This document shows positions 1 to 9,356 of a stretch of DNA of 64,000 nt, one piece after another. The DNA comes from Aminobacter anthyllidis (GTDB lineage Bacteria; Pseudomonadota; Alphaproteobacteria; Rhizobiales; Rhizobiaceae). Location of the stretch: NCBI RefSeq assembly GCF_018555685.1, contig NZ_JAFLWW010000004.1:248001-312000 (forward strand). Reading direction: 5' to 3'. Below the pieces are notes generated by a model. The model worked only from the letters and a program-made list of their open reading frames with translations, was not told where the DNA came from and ran no database searches. The translations under genes were made by a program, and so were the position numbers. Numbering within the stretch: position 1 is the first letter of the stretch; the number at the start of each line of letters is the position of its first letter.

Positions 1-872
1 ACAGCCTCGAATTTCTCGCTATCAACGATGCTTCCGCGCTGGGCAGCGCGTTCCAGAGCGGCCAGATCCATCTGACCACGCTGCTCGACGCGCGCACCGC
101 GCCGCTGATGCGCCAGATGCCGAACCTGAAGATCTACAACACCGAAGGTCGCGGCTTCATCTGCTTCAACATGCGCACCGACATGGCGCCGTTCGACAAT
201 CCCGACATGCGCATGGCGCTCAAGCTCGCCGTCAACCGCCCCGACATGCTCGAGCGCGTTTCGGTGGGTGTCGGCCGCATCGCCAACGACACGCCGGTTG
301 CGCCGAGCGACCCGGTCTTCGCCGCCGACCTGCCGCAGACGGAATACGATCCGAAACGCGCCAAGGAGCTGTTCGACAAGACCGGCTTCAAGGGTCCAAT
401 CGTTTTGCAGACGTCGGAAGCGATCTCGTCGCGTGCCGTGGACATGGCTGTGATCTTCCAGGAGCACGCTGCCAAGGCGGGCATTCCGATCGAGGTCAAG
501 CGCGAGCCTTCGGACGGCTACTGGGAAACCATCGTCGGCCAGACGCCGTTCCATGTCTCGGCCCGTTCCGACCGGCCGACGGCCGACGCGATTTTCTCGG
601 TCGCCTTCCTCAGCACCTCGGGAAACAACGAGTGCAAGTGGGTGAACAAGGATTTCGACGCCGCCGTCATCGCGGCCCGTGCCGAACCCGACCTCGAAAA
701 GCGCAAGGCCTTCTACGCGACCGCGCAGAAGATCTGCCGTGAGGATGGCGGAACCATCATTCCGTTCTTCTCGAGCACGGTTGAAGGCACGACCAGCGAT
801 CTCGACGGTTTTGTGCCCTCGGCACTGCAGATGGCTGGTTACCGCGCCATCGAGCAGGTCTGGTTCGCCTGA
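1..872 (+). CDS. ABC transporter substrate-binding protein, family 5 (3' part)
   Basis: This is the C-terminal part of a periplasmic binding protein of the peptide/nickel/opine type (SBP family 5). The reading frame is open from base 3 and the start lies outside the window. The visible part holds the conserved FNMRTDMAPFDNPDMRMAL stretch that follows the ligand lobe crossover, then a typical YDPKRAKELFDKTGF segment. It is followed within 20 bases by two permease genes and a double ATPase, so it delivers ligand to that importer. The ligand cannot be told from the sequence. The gene is cut by the window edge, not visibly broken. Confidence 0.9.
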   Translation, partial: SLEFLAINDASALGSAFQSGQIHLTTLLDARTAPLMRQMPNLKIYNTEGRGFICFNMRTDMAPFDNPDMRMALKLAVNRPDMLERVSVGVGRIANDTPVAPSDPVFAADLPQTEYDPKRAKELFDKTGFKGPIVLQTSEAISSRAVDMAVIFQEHAAKAGIPIEVKREPSDGYWETIVGQTPFHVSARSDRPTADAIFSVAFLSTSGNNECKWVNKDFDAAVIAARAEPDLEKRKAFYATAQKICREDGGTIIPFFSSTVEGTTSDLDGFVPSALQMAGYRAIEQVWFA

Positions 873-890
873 TACCAAGGACTGGACGGC

Positions 891-1871
891 ATGACTCTAT
901 TCGCCAATTCCCCGGTGAAATCGTTCGTAGTAACCAGGGTTGCGTCTGGACTCGTGTCGATCTTCTTCATTTCGTTCCTGGTCTTTCTGGGAACGTCCAT
1001 GCTGCCGGGCGACGCAGCCAATGCGTTGCTCGGGCAGAATGCCACCCCTGAAACGGTCTTGGCCCTGCGTACCGAGCTGGGCCTCGACCAACCTTTGCCG
1101 GTGCGCTACTTCCATTGGCTTGGAAATGCGCTGCATGGCGATTTCGGAACTTCGCTTTCCAACTCCCAGCCGGTCATCAACCTGTTGGTGCCGCGGCTGA
1201 TCAACTCGCTGATCCTCGCTTTTTCGGCGGCGGCGATCGTGCTGCCGCTGGCCGTCGGCGTGGGGCTGCTCGCGGCGATCAACCGCGGCAAGGCGATCGA
1301 CACAGCGACGGGCTCGATCTCGGCGATCTTCCTGTCGATGCCGTCGTTTTTGATCGGCTACTTGCTGGTCTTCATTTTCGCCGTGAAGCTCGGGCTGTTC
1401 CCCCCTTTGTCGATGGTCCGCTCCAGCGCCAGCCTGCCGACCTGGATTTCGGCCCTGACCTTGCCGGTGCTGACTCTTGTGCTCGTCGCCCAGGCCCATG
1501 TGATGAAGCTCACCCGCGCCGCCGTGCTTGGCGTGATGAGCTCGGACTACATCCTGATGGCTGAGACCAAGGGCATCCCGCGCAACAGGATCATCCTCAA
1601 GCATGCTTTGCCAAATGCGCTGTCGCCGATCGTTTCGATCTGCATGATCACCATGGCCTACCTGATCGTCGACGTCGTGGTGATCGAAGCCGTGTTCAAC
1701 TATCCCGGCATGGGCAAGCTGATGGTCGACGCGGTTGCCTATCGCGACATCCCGATGGTGCTGGCCTGCGGTGTGTTGTTTTCAACGATCTTCATCTCGC
1801 TCAATTTTACCGCCGACCTTTTGGCCATGCTCGTCAATCCGCGGCAGCGCCTGCCCAAGAAGGGGAACTGA
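891..1871 (+). CDS. ABC transporter permease, DppB/OppB type
   Basis: 326-residue inner-membrane permease of the dipeptide/oligopeptide importer family. It begins with a membrane helix around residues 15-38 containing the MLPGDAAN loop typical of DppB proteins, has about six membrane segments, and carries the cytoplasmic EAA-type loop around residues 225-245 (AETKGIPRNRIILKHALPNA) that docks on the ATPase. The ATG at 891 follows the binding-protein stop by 18 bases. It pairs with the GTG-initiated permease that follows 3 bases after its stop. Substrate is unknown. Confidence 0.93.
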   Translation: MTLFANSPVKSFVVTRVASGLVSIFFISFLVFLGTSMLPGDAANALLGQNATPETVLALRTELGLDQPLPVRYFHWLGNALHGDFGTSLSNSQPVINLLVPRLINSLILAFSAAAIVLPLAVGVGLLAAINRGKAIDTATGSISAIFLSMPSFLIGYLLVFIFAVKLGLFPPLSMVRSSASLPTWISALTLPVLTLVLVAQAHVMKLTRAAVLGVMSSDYILMAETKGIPRNRIILKHALPNALSPIVSICMITMAYLIVDVVVIEAVFNYPGMGKLMVDAVAYRDIPMVLACGVLFSTIFISLNFTADLLAMLVNPRQRLPKKGN

Positions 1872-1874
1872 ACC

Positions 1875-2684
1875 GTGTCGAGCAAAGTGACGCTGGGCGT
1901 TTCCGTGGCAGTTCTCGCAACGATGGCGGCTGCCGCCATCTTCGCGCCGGTACTTGCGCCCTTTCCACCAAATGAGATGGTTCATGCCGCATTCGACGCG
2001 CCTGGCGTTGGTGGCACGCTGGGCGCCGATGGCCTGGGCCGGGACATGCTGTCCCGTATCCTCTACGCGACGCGCTATACGTTCGTGGCGACGCTGATCG
2101 CGACCACGCTTGCCTGCATGCTGGGCGTGACACTCGCGATCATCGCAGGCCTAAGCAAGGGCTGGGTCGATATCGTCATCGGTCGCGCGATCGATATCCT
2201 GATGTCGATCCCGCAGATCATTTTCGCCCTGATCATCCTGGCCATTGCCGGCGTGTCGTTGACGACGCTGATCCTGACCATGGCGGTGCTGCAGTCGAGC
2301 ACCTATTACCGCGTCACCCGGCCCATCGCCGGCGACCTTGCCGCGATGGAGTATGTCGAGGTCGGGCGCCTGCGCGGCGAACGGCTGCACTGGTATTTGT
2401 TCAAGGAAATACTGCCTAACATGGTGCCGTCGCTTTTGGCGCAGTTCGGACTGGGGCTTTCCTCCGCGGCACTTTTCATCAGTTCGCTCAGCTTCCTGGG
2501 CATTGGCATCCAGCCGCCCGCGGCCGATCTCGGCGGACTTGTCCGCGAGAATGCGCTCGCCCTTTCAACCGGCCGTCTGACACCGCTGATACCGGCGTTC
2601 TGCATCGCGCTTTTCTGTCTGAGCGTGAACGGGATCGTTGATTGGCTTGTTGGTCGCTACTCAGACAAACCGGAAGTGAAATGA
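1875..2684 (+). CDS. ABC transporter permease, DppC/OppC type
   Basis: 269-residue inner-membrane permease, partner of the upstream DppB-type protein. It starts with GTG at 1875, supported by an AAGGGG ribosome-binding site over the end of the preceding gene. It has the N-terminal helix, the GADGLGRDMLSR motif around residues 54-65 that is characteristic of DppC proteins, and an EAA loop near residues 160-180 (VGRLRGERLHWYLFKEILPN). Its stop overlaps the ATG of the ATPase by four bases (ATGA), which suggests translational coupling. Confidence 0.93.
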   Translation: MSSKVTLGVSVAVLATMAAAAIFAPVLAPFPPNEMVHAAFDAPGVGGTLGADGLGRDMLSRILYATRYTFVATLIATTLACMLGVTLAIIAGLSKGWVDIVIGRAIDILMSIPQIIFALIILAIAGVSLTTLILTMAVLQSSTYYRVTRPIAGDLAAMEYVEVGRLRGERLHWYLFKEILPNMVPSLLAQFGLGLSSAALFISSLSFLGIGIQPPAADLGGLVRENALALSTGRLTPLIPAFCIALFCLSVNGIVDWLVGRYSDKPEVK

Positions 2685-4273
2685 GCGGAAATCGGATCCT
2701 GAGCATCGACAATCTACGCGTCGAGGCACGTTCGAGCGTTCTGCTCGATGACGTTTCGATTCATGTCGATCGCGGTGAAGTGCTGGGCATCATCGGGGAA
2801 TCGGGGGCCGGCAAAAGCACGCTGGCGCTGAGCTCGATCATGCTGTTCAAGGCTGGTTGCGTGCCGACCGCCGGCTCCATTGAGCTGTGCGGCCAGTCGC
2901 TGATGGAAATGGGCACCGCCGAGCTTGAAACGATCCGGCGTACCAAGGCCTCCTATGTCGCCCAAAGTGCCGCGGCCGCGTTCAATCCATTCTACCGGCT
3001 TGAAGACCAGGTTACCGAAATCCCTGCCATGGCGCAGAAGCTGACATCGGCACAGCGCCGGCGCATGGCGGTCGAGCTGTTCGAAGAGCTTCAGCTGCCC
3101 GATCCCGAGAATTTCGGGCGGCGCTATCCGCATCAGGTGTCGGGTGGCCAGCTGCAGCGGGCGATGATCGCCATGGCGCTGATCAACCAGCCCGACCTGA
3201 TCATCTTCGATGAGCCGACCACCGCGCTGGATGTGACAACCCAGATCGAAGTGCTCAGGCTGATCAAGAAGGTGGCGCGCACGCACAATTGCGGCGCCCT
3301 CTACATCTCGCACGACCTCGCCGTGGTGTCGCAGATGGCAGACCGGATCGTGGTCATGCGCAACGGCAAGATGGTCGAGCAGGGCACGACGCGGCAATTG
3401 GTGGACAAACCGCAGACCGAATACGCCCAGCGCCTCGTCGCCAATCAGGGTGATGGAACCTACGCCAGCTCCAATGGCAACGACACCACCTTGCTGGACG
3501 TGAGCAATGTCGATGTCGGCTATGGTGGCGTCGCCGCAGTCAAGGACGCCTCGATCAGGTTCGGCAGCGGCGCGGTGCTGGCGCTCGTCGGTGAATCGGG
3601 CAGCGGCAAGACCACATTGGCGCGCAGCATTGCCGGACTTCAGCCGGCTCGTACGGGCCAGATCCGGATGCGCGACAGTCTGCTCGCGCCTGTCGTCGAA
3701 GGCCGCAGCTTCGATCAGCGGCGATTGATCCAGTATATCCACCAGCTGCCTGATCTTGCGCTCAACCCGCGCCAGACAATTCGTGACATCATTGGCCGGC
3801 CGCTGACCTACTTCCATGGCTTGCGTGGTGGGGCCGCCGATCAGCGGCTCCGCGAACTGATGGAGTCCATCGAGCTGCCGGCAGCCTATCTCGACCGCTA
3901 CCCGGCCTCGCTTTCGGGTGGGCAGAAGCAGCGGGTGTGCATAGCACGCTCGCTGGCGGCAAAACCTGACATTCTGATATGCGACGAAATCACCTCCGCG
4001 CTCGACCCGCTGGTCGAAGAAAGCATCGTCAAATTGCTGACGCGGCTGATCGAGGATGAGGGGCTCAGCATCTTGTTCATCACCCACAACCTGGGGCTCG
4101 CGCTGCGCTTCTCGCACATGACGGCGGTGATGCAGGCTGGCAGGATCGTTGAGCAAGGCGAGACACGGTCGGTGTTCGAGACACCGCAGTCGGACTACAC
4201 GCGCAGCCTGATCCGCGCGGTGCCGCAACTGAGGGAAGGCTGGTTGGACGGCTTTTCCAGCAATGCTGCGTGA
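2681..4273 (+). CDS. Fused double ABC ATPase (DppD-DppF type)
   Basis: 530-residue protein holding two complete nucleotide-binding domains, as in YejF/GsiA-type peptide importer ATPases. The first domain has Walker [10 protein letters not shown] at residues 39-47, signature VSGGQLQRA and Walker B LIIFDEP. The second has Walker [10 protein letters not shown], signature LSGGQKQR and [12 protein letters not shown]. The ATG at 2681 overlaps the permease stop (ATGA); a longer in-frame start at 2642 would lie inside the permease gene and is less likely. It energises the importer encoded by the three genes before it. Confidence 0.94.
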   Translation: MSGNRILSIDNLRVEARSSVLLDDVSIHVDRGEVLGIIGESGAGKSTLALSSIMLFKAGCVPTAGSIELCGQSLMEMGTAELETIRRTKASYVAQSAAAAFNPFYRLEDQVTEIPAMAQKLTSAQRRRMAVELFEELQLPDPENFGRRYPHQVSGGQLQRAMIAMALINQPDLIIFDEPTTALDVTTQIEVLRLIKKVARTHNCGALYISHDLAVVSQMADRIVVMRNGKMVEQGTTRQLVDKPQTEYAQRLVANQGDGTYASSNGNDTTLLDVSNVDVGYGGVAAVKDASIRFGSGAVLALVGESGSGKTTLARSIAGLQPARTGQIRMRDSLLAPVVEGRSFDQRRLIQYIHQLPDLALNPRQTIRDIIGRPLTYFHGLRGGAADQRLRELMESIELPAAYLDRYPASLSGGQKQRVCIARSLAAKPDILICDEITSALDPLVEESIVKLLTRLIEDEGLSILFITHNLGLALRFSHMTAVMQAGRIVEQGETRSVFETPQSDYTRSLIRAVPQLREGWLDGFSSNAA

Positions 4274-4320
4274 ATGAAACAAGCGGTTTTGGCGCTGGGA
4301 CAAGCCTAGATCCGCGCCGG

Positions 4321-4333
4321 CTCGAAATTCGAG
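4321..4333 (+). promoter_or_regulatory. Small inverted repeat abutting the ribosome-binding site of the aldehyde dehydrogenase gene
   Basis: CTCGAA-A-TTCGAG is a perfect 6-bp inverted repeat with a one-base centre. Its right arm runs into the GAGGAG ribosome-binding site of the gene that starts at 4343. A one-base loop cannot fold as such, so a shortened hairpin or a protein site are both possible. Seen directly; function is a guess. Confidence 0.2.
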
Positions 4334-4342
4334 GAGATAAGA

Positions 4343-5746
4343 ATGGCCCATGCGATGATCATCGATGGCGAAAAGGTTGAAGCCGCCGAGACGTTCGGGG
4401 TGATCGATCCGGCGCGGGGCGAGGTCTTCGCCCAGTGTCCCGCCGCGAGGCCTGAACATCTCGATGCAGCGGTCGCGGCTGCCCGCCGTGCGTTTTCCAA
4501 GTGGCGCAACACGACGCTTGAGGAGCGGGCAACACTGCTCAACGAGATCGCCAACGCGGTCGAGGGCGACAAGGAAGCGCTGGCCGTCTTGCTTTCGACC
4601 GAGCAAGGCAAGCCTCGCGCCAGTGCTCATGGCGAAATCGGCGCCGCAATTCACTGGATGCGCGAGACTGCAAAGCTTCGGCCGGCGGTCGAAATCATCC
4701 GCGATGACGAGAAGAACAGGATCGAGGTCCACCGCAAGCCGCTCGGCGTGGTCGGTTCGATCACGCCTTGGAACCACCCCATCCTGATCGCGACCTGGCA
4801 CATCATGCCGGCGCTGATGGCAGGCAACTGCGTTGTCATCAAGCCGTCGTCCTATACGCCTCTGAGCACGCTTCGGCTCGTCGAACTCGCCAATGCGCAT
4901 TTACCGCGCGGCGTGCTCAATTCGGTCACCGGCGAAGGCGGTATCGGCCGCGCGATCGCCGGCCATCCCGGCATCGACAAGATCGTGTTCACCGGCTCGA
5001 CGCCGACCGGACGCAACATCATGTCCAATGCGGCCACGACGCTGAAGCGGCTGACGCTCGAACTGGGTGGCAATGACGCGGCGATCGTCCTTCCCGACGC
5101 CGACGTCGACGCTATCGCGCCGGTGATCTTTGCCAAGTCTTTCGGCAACAGCGGCCAGACCTGTGCCGCGCTCAAGCGGCTTTATGTCCATGAAAGCCTG
5201 CATGACGCGCTTGCCGAAAAGATCGCCGGGCTGGCGCGTGCCGCGAAGGTTGGCCCGGCGACCGACCCGGCAAGCCAGTTCGGGCCCCTGCAGAACAAGG
5301 CGCAGTTCGATCTGGTGCGTGAGCTTGCCGACGATGCCAAGGCCAATGGTGGCAAGTTCCTTTCCGGTGGTGCTGCTTCAGGGGAAGGGGGCTACTTCTT
5401 CCCGCTGACGGTCGTCACCGAAGTGACCGATGGCATGCGCATCGTCGACGAAGAACAGTTCGGCCCGATCCTGCCAATCGTGCGCTACAGCGATGTCGAT
5501 GACGCGATCGCACGCGCCAATGCCAGTGAGAACGGGCTAGGTGGCTCGATCTGGTCGTCGGATCTCAAGCGAGGCGAAGAGCTCGCGCGGCGCCTCGAAT
5601 GCGGCACCGCCTGGGTCAATGACCACAGCTCGATTTCGCCCGCGGCACCCTTTGGCGGCGCCAAGCAGTCGGGCATCGGCGTCGAGTTCGGCCATTGGGG
5701 GCTCGAAGAGTACATGCAGATGCAGACGGTTCACATCACGCGCTGA
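4343..5746 (+). CDS. Aldehyde dehydrogenase, NAD(P)-dependent
   Basis: 467-residue soluble aldehyde dehydrogenase, full family length. It has the PWNHP cofactor-binding motif, the ELGGND motif with the general-base Glu, and the catalytic Cys in NSGQTCAALKR. The ATG follows a strong GAGGAG ribosome-binding site. It sits 69 bases after the double ATPase and converges on the homoprotocatechuate cluster, whose last step yields succinic semialdehyde. Oxidation of succinic semialdehyde to succinate is therefore an attractive role, but an aldehyde from the ABC-imported compound is just as possible. Exact substrate is not determined by sequence. Confidence 0.85.
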   Translation: MAHAMIIDGEKVEAAETFGVIDPARGEVFAQCPAARPEHLDAAVAAARRAFSKWRNTTLEERATLLNEIANAVEGDKEALAVLLSTEQGKPRASAHGEIGAAIHWMRETAKLRPAVEIIRDDEKNRIEVHRKPLGVVGSITPWNHPILIATWHIMPALMAGNCVVIKPSSYTPLSTLRLVELANAHLPRGVLNSVTGEGGIGRAIAGHPGIDKIVFTGSTPTGRNIMSNAATTLKRLTLELGGNDAAIVLPDADVDAIAPVIFAKSFGNSGQTCAALKRLYVHESLHDALAEKIAGLARAAKVGPATDPASQFGPLQNKAQFDLVRELADDAKANGGKFLSGGAASGEGGYFFPLTVVTEVTDGMRIVDEEQFGPILPIVRYSDVDDAIARANASENGLGGSIWSSDLKRGEELARRLECGTAWVNDHSSISPAAPFGGAKQSGIGVEFGHWGLEEYMQMQTVHITR

Positions 5747-5810
5747 GCGCTGGCTTCAGCTGTGCGAGGCGGTTTTGCGGCTGGCGCCGGGTGATCGCAG
5801 GACAGCAAAA

Positions 5811-5839
5811 GGAAAGGGCGGCCCATGGCCGCCCTTTCC
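5811..5839. terminator. Hairpin terminator between convergent genes
   Basis: A perfect 13-bp stem (GGAAAGGGCGGCC / GGCCGCCCTTTCC) with a 3-base loop lies between the convergent aldehyde dehydrogenase and hpaI genes. On the minus strand it is followed by TTTTGC, so it best fits the end of the hpa operon; on the plus strand it is followed by the weaker GTGTTTC. It probably works in both directions. Confidence 0.8.
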
Positions 5840-5861
5840 GTGTTTCAGATGTTGGGAGCGC

Positions 5862-6668
5862 TCAATAGCCGGAGCTGGACGCTTGGGGCTCGTCGTTGCG
5901 GGCAGCCTTGAACTTGCTGGCTAGCGTGCTCGTGGCCTGCGCCAGGAGCGTGACGTCAGTGCCGACAGCCACGAAAGCCGCGCCGAGCTCGAGATAACGT
6001 GCCGCAAGCTTGGCGTCGGAAGTCAGGATGCCGGCTGCCTTGCTGCATTTCTGGATGCGCATGAGTGCATCCTCCACGGCGGCCTGAACTTCAGGAGCAC
6101 CGGGTTTGCCGAGGTATCCCATGTCGGCGGCAAGGTCGGCCGGGCCGATGAAGATGCCGTCGACGCCATCAATCGCCGCGATGTCCTCAAGGGCAGCAAG
6201 CCCGGCCCGGCTCTCCAGCTGGACCAGCAGGCAGGTCTCGTCATTGGCGGTCGCGAGATAATCGGGAATGCGGTTGAAAGCCGAAGCGCGGGCAAGGGCG
6301 GCACCCACGCCGCGCACGCCATGCGGCGGATAGCGCATGGCCTTGACGAGTTCGCGCGCCTGGTCAGCGGTTTCAACCATAGGCACCAGGATGGACTGGG
6401 CACCGATGTCGAGAAGCTGCTTGATGATCCAGATTTCACCGATCGGCGGGCGCACGACGGCACTTGCTCCTGATGCGGCGATCGCCTGGAGCTGTGCCGT
6501 CATTGTTGGCAGGTCGTTGGGCGCGTGCTCACCGTCGATGAGCAGCCAGTCGAAGCCGGCGCCGGCACAGATCTCGGCGGTGTAGGCATTGGCCAGGCCG
6601 AGCCACAGGCCGATCTGCGCTTCGCCCTTCTGCAGGGCTGCCTTGAATGTATTTCGTGGTGCGGGCAT
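5862..6668 (-). CDS. hpaI: 4-hydroxy-2-oxoheptanedioate aldolase
   Basis: 268-residue class II aldolase of the HpcH/HpaI family. It cleaves 4-hydroxy-2-oxoheptane-1,7-dioate into pyruvate and succinic semialdehyde, the last step of homoprotocatechuate breakdown. Residues matching the E. coli HpaI active site are present: His48 (GEHAPND), Arg73 (VVRPP), and metal ligands Glu152 (QLESR) and Asp178 (GPADLA). The ATG at 6668 lies 8 bases after the hydratase stop; the frame stays open far upstream, but that part overlaps hpaH and has no homology. Last gene of the minus-strand hpa operon, followed by a strong terminator. Confidence 0.95.
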   Translation of the reverse strand: MPAPRNTFKAALQKGEAQIGLWLGLANAYTAEICAGAGFDWLLIDGEHAPNDLPTMTAQLQAIAASGASAVVRPPIGEIWIIKQLLDIGAQSILVPMVETADQARELVKAMRYPPHGVRGVGAALARASAFNRIPDYLATANDETCLLVQLESRAGLAALEDIAAIDGVDGIFIGPADLAADMGYLGKPGAPEVQAAVEDALMRIQKCSKAAGILTSDAKLAARYLELGAAFVAVGTDVTLLAQATSTLASKFKAARNDEPQASSSGY

Positions 6669-6676
6669 TGGGTTCT

Positions 6677-7483
6677 CTAGGCGAAATAGGCGCTGACGGT
6701 GCCGAAGGGGCCGAAATCGGCCATGACAGTGTCGCCGTGGCGCGCCTCGACAGGGCGGATGAACGAGCCTGAGAGCACGATGTCGCCGGCTGCGATCGAG
6801 CCGCCGAACATGGCCAGCCGGTTGGCCAGCCAGGCGATGCCGGCTGCGGGATGGTTCAGCACGCCGGCACCGAGGCCGGTTTCTTCGACTTCGCCGTTGC
6901 GCGATACGATGGCGCCGATCCAGCGCATGTCGGCGTCGGTCGGGCGCATCGGCCGTCCACCGGTGATAATGCCGGCATTGGCGGCATTGTCGGAGATGGT
7001 GTCGACGATGGTGCGGGTGCGACCGGTCGCCGGATCGCTGCGCAGGATGCGCGTGTCGAGGATCTCGATGGCTGGGGCGATGAAATCGGTGGCGTTGAGC
7101 ACGTCGAAGACCGTCGTGTTCGGCCCCTCCAGCGGCGCCTTCATGACGAACGCGATCTCGGCCTCGATGCGCGGCTGGATGAAGCGGTCGGCCGGGATGG
7201 TTGCGGCATCCGAAAACATCATGTCGTCGAGCAGGACGCCTGAATCCGGGATGTCGATGTTGAGTGCATACTGCATCGCCTTGGAGGTCAGGCCGATCTT
7301 CCAGCCGATCCGACGGCGGCCCTGGGCAAGCTTGAGCTGGACCCATGCGGCCTGGACGGCATAGGCGTCCTCCATGTCCATCTCAGGGTGATCGAGCGAC
7401 AACAGCCCGATCTGCGTGCGCTGCTTTTCGGCCTGGTCGAGGCGTTGCGCGGCAGCCTGGTGCTGCTGAGGCGAAAGCTTCAT
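6677..7483 (-). CDS. hpaH: 2-oxo-hept-3-ene-1,7-dioate hydratase
   Basis: 268-residue member of the hydratase/decarboxylase (FAH-like) family, the same length as E. coli HpaH/HpcG. It adds water to 2-oxohept-3-enedioate to give the HpaI substrate. The LTSKAMQ motif and the IEAEIAFV stretch with metal-binding Glu at about 107 and 109 are present. Its ATG overlaps the stop of the upstream FAH-family gene by four bases (ATGA), which supports this start and co-translation. Confidence 0.93.
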   Translation of the reverse strand: MKLSPQQHQAAAQRLDQAEKQRTQIGLLSLDHPEMDMEDAYAVQAAWVQLKLAQGRRRIGWKIGLTSKAMQYALNIDIPDSGVLLDDMMFSDAATIPADRFIQPRIEAEIAFVMKAPLEGPNTTVFDVLNATDFIAPAIEILDTRILRSDPATGRTRTIVDTISDNAANAGIITGGRPMRPTDADMRWIGAIVSRNGEVEETGLGAGVLNHPAAGIAWLANRLAMFGGSIAAGDIVLSGSFIRPVEARHGDTVMADFGPFGTVSAYFA

Positions 7484-8352
7484 GGTTGTTCGTCCATGAT
7501 GGTGTTGCGCAACGTGCCTATGCCTTCGGCTTCGACCTCCACGATGTCACCTGGTACCAGCCAGCGCGGTGGATCGAAGCGCGCGCCGGCCCCGGTCGGC
7601 GTTCCGGTGACGATCACGTCGCCTGATACCAGCGTCGTGAAGGTCGAGATATAGCTGATCAGCTTGCGGAAGCTGAAGATCATGCGGCTGGTGCGGTCGT
7701 CCTGGCGCAACTCGCCATTGACCTTCGTCGTCAGCCGGATGTCGGCAAGTTGCGCTTCATCGGTGTAGGGCACTAGCCAGGGGCCGATGGCGCCGGTGGC
7801 GTCGAAGTTCTTGCCCTGGGTGACGTTGAACTTGGCGTGCCGCACCCAGTCGCGGATCGTGCCCTCGTTGCACAGCGACAGCGCGGCGATGTGGTCGAGC
7901 GCATCGCCTTCGGCAATACGGCGCCCGCCCTTGCCGATGACGATGACGATCTCGCCTTCATAGTCGAGCTGCGGCGATTCCGGTGGCCGGACGATGGCCG
8001 CGCCATGCCCGACGAACGAGCGTGGAAAGCGGATGAACAGCGACGGGTTGGCAGGGGCGGTCTGGCCGTCCTTGTACTCTTCGTTGCGGTCGGGAAAGTT
8101 AACGCCGACGCAAATCAGCTTCTCCGGCGCCGGAACCGGGATCTGGTAGGTGATCGCATCTTCGGCGATGTCGGCCGCTCGTTTCGCCGCTGCTTCCGCC
8201 AGCTGATTGAAACCGTTGTCCGCGATGACCTCGCGCAGCGTCGGCCATTGCGGGAAAAGCGGTGCCAGGTCGACGATGCCTTGTGCGGTCACCGCGCCGT
8301 AGCTCGTCTTGCCGGCGTGGGTGTATGTGGCGAAACGAGGCCGTTCGGTCAT
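7480..8352 (-). CDS. FAH-family decarboxylase/hydrolase of the homoprotocatechuate pathway (HpaG-like)
   Basis: 290-residue fumarylacetoacetate-hydrolase-family protein. The catalytic core carries the YEGEIVIVIG motif with metal-ligand Glu at about 132 and 134 and the TGTPTGAGA C-terminal motif. By pathway logic it should decarboxylate 5-oxopent-3-ene-1,2,5-tricarboxylate, the step done by HpaG in E. coli. HpaG there is a roughly 430-residue fusion of two FAH domains; here one domain sits beside a separate isomerase (hpaF). The ATG at 8352 (MTERPRFATY) is 8 bases past the hpaD stop; upstream in-frame sequence overlaps hpaD. No gene symbol is assigned because the architecture differs. Confidence 0.88.
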   Translation of the reverse strand: MTERPRFATYTHAGKTSYGAVTAQGIVDLAPLFPQWPTLREVIADNGFNQLAEAAAKRAADIAEDAITYQIPVPAPEKLICVGVNFPDRNEEYKDGQTAPANPSLFIRFPRSFVGHGAAIVRPPESPQLDYEGEIVIVIGKGGRRIAEGDALDHIAALSLCNEGTIRDWVRHAKFNVTQGKNFDATGAIGPWLVPYTDEAQLADIRLTTKVNGELRQDDRTSRMIFSFRKLISYISTFTTLVSGDVIVTGTPTGAGARFDPPRWLVPGDIVEVEAEGIGTLRNTIMDEQP

Positions 8353-8360
8353 GTCGCTGC

Positions 8361-9341
8361 TCACGGTGCGATAATGGGCGACGCGGCAAGCGCCGACGGC
8401 CGCGGCTCTGTGCCGGCGAAGGTGCTGCCTTCCTCGAACCACGAGCGCGGGGCAGGGGCGCCCCATAGCGTCTGGCGCTGGGGATCCTTGAGGTCCCACT
8501 TGATCGGCTCGAGATCGGGATCGACTGTCTGGTAGTCCGAGCAGTAGATCTCGATGCGGTGACCGTCGGGGTCGCGGATGTAGAGGAAGAAGGCATTCGA
8601 GATGCCGTGGCGCCCAGGACCGCGCTCGATATTTCCGACATAGCCTGTCGTCGCCATCAGATCGAGCAGGTCGATGATGTTGAGCGGCGTCGGCACCCAG
8701 AAGGCGACGTGGTGCAGGCGCGGCCCGAGCCCGTTGGTGAAGGCGATGTCATGAACGCCGCCCTTGCGGTGAGTCCACGCCGCCCACAAGCGGCCGGTCT
8801 CAGCGTCCTCTGTGAATTCGGTCACGCGGAAGCCGAGTTCGTTGTAGAAGGCCACCGACTGGTCGACGTCAGGCGAGAAACAATTGAAGTGGTCGATGCG
8901 CAGCGGCTTCACGCCCTTGTAGAGCGCGTATTTCTGATGGATCGGCGCCAGCCGGTCCATCCTGGAATAGAACTCGAGCGGAATGCCGTGCGGGTCGCGG
9001 GTGCGCAACGTGCGCGACTGGTAGGGCCGCTCGACCCATTCGACCGGCAGCTCCTTGGCCTTGAAGAAATGCTCGGCGCGGTCGAGGTCATCTTCGGAGA
9101 ACACCTTGAAACCGAGGTCGCGGGCTTCGGCACGGTCGCTTTGCTTGAGCACGATGCAATGGTGGCCGCGCTCTTCCATGGCGCGCAGGTAGATCGTGTC
9201 CGCCGTCTCGTCGGTGACCTGCAGGCCGAGTGTGTCGACATAAAACGCGCGGGACTTCGCCAGATCCGTCACGGCCAGCTCGACATGGCTCAGCCGCACG
9301 ATGTTGAAGGCGGGATAGAGATTGGGTGTGGGCAATGGCAT
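8361..9341 (-). CDS. hpaD: Homoprotocatechuate 2,3-dioxygenase, two-domain type I extradiol
   Basis: 326-residue vicinal-oxygen-chelate dioxygenase that opens the ring of 3,4-dihydroxyphenylacetate. It has two VOC modules; the C-terminal one carries the metal triad His151 (DHFNCF), His211 (LHHVAFW) and Glu264 (HRIEIYC), and the acid-base His197 (GGVHDIAF) found in the Brevibacterium/Arthrobacter enzymes. This is the type I fold, unrelated to the LigB-type HpaD of E. coli although the reaction is the same. It lies between hpaE and the decarboxylase gene in the same operon. Confidence 0.93.
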   Translation of the reverse strand: MPLPTPNLYPAFNIVRLSHVELAVTDLAKSRAFYVDTLGLQVTDETADTIYLRAMEERGHHCIVLKQSDRAEARDLGFKVFSEDDLDRAEHFFKAKELPVEWVERPYQSRTLRTRDPHGIPLEFYSRMDRLAPIHQKYALYKGVKPLRIDHFNCFSPDVDQSVAFYNELGFRVTEFTEDAETGRLWAAWTHRKGGVHDIAFTNGLGPRLHHVAFWVPTPLNIIDLLDLMATTGYVGNIERGPGRHGISNAFFLYIRDPDGHRIEIYCSDYQTVDPDLEPIKWDLKDPQRQTLWGAPAPRSWFEEGSTFAGTEPRPSALAASPIIAP

Positions 9342-9356
9342 GATGTCTGTTCCCGC

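Noticed and set aside
2714-4900. Very long minus-strand open frame opposite the double ATPase and aldehyde dehydrogenase
   Set aside because: It is antisense to two well-supported genes, is rich in Arg, His and Asp as expected for a shadow frame in high-GC DNA, and has no family motif.
5862-7346. Possible 494-residue fusion of hpaI with upstream sequence
   Set aside because: The upstream part overlaps hpaH in another frame and reads as biased sequence. The hpaI start at 6668 gives the standard protein.
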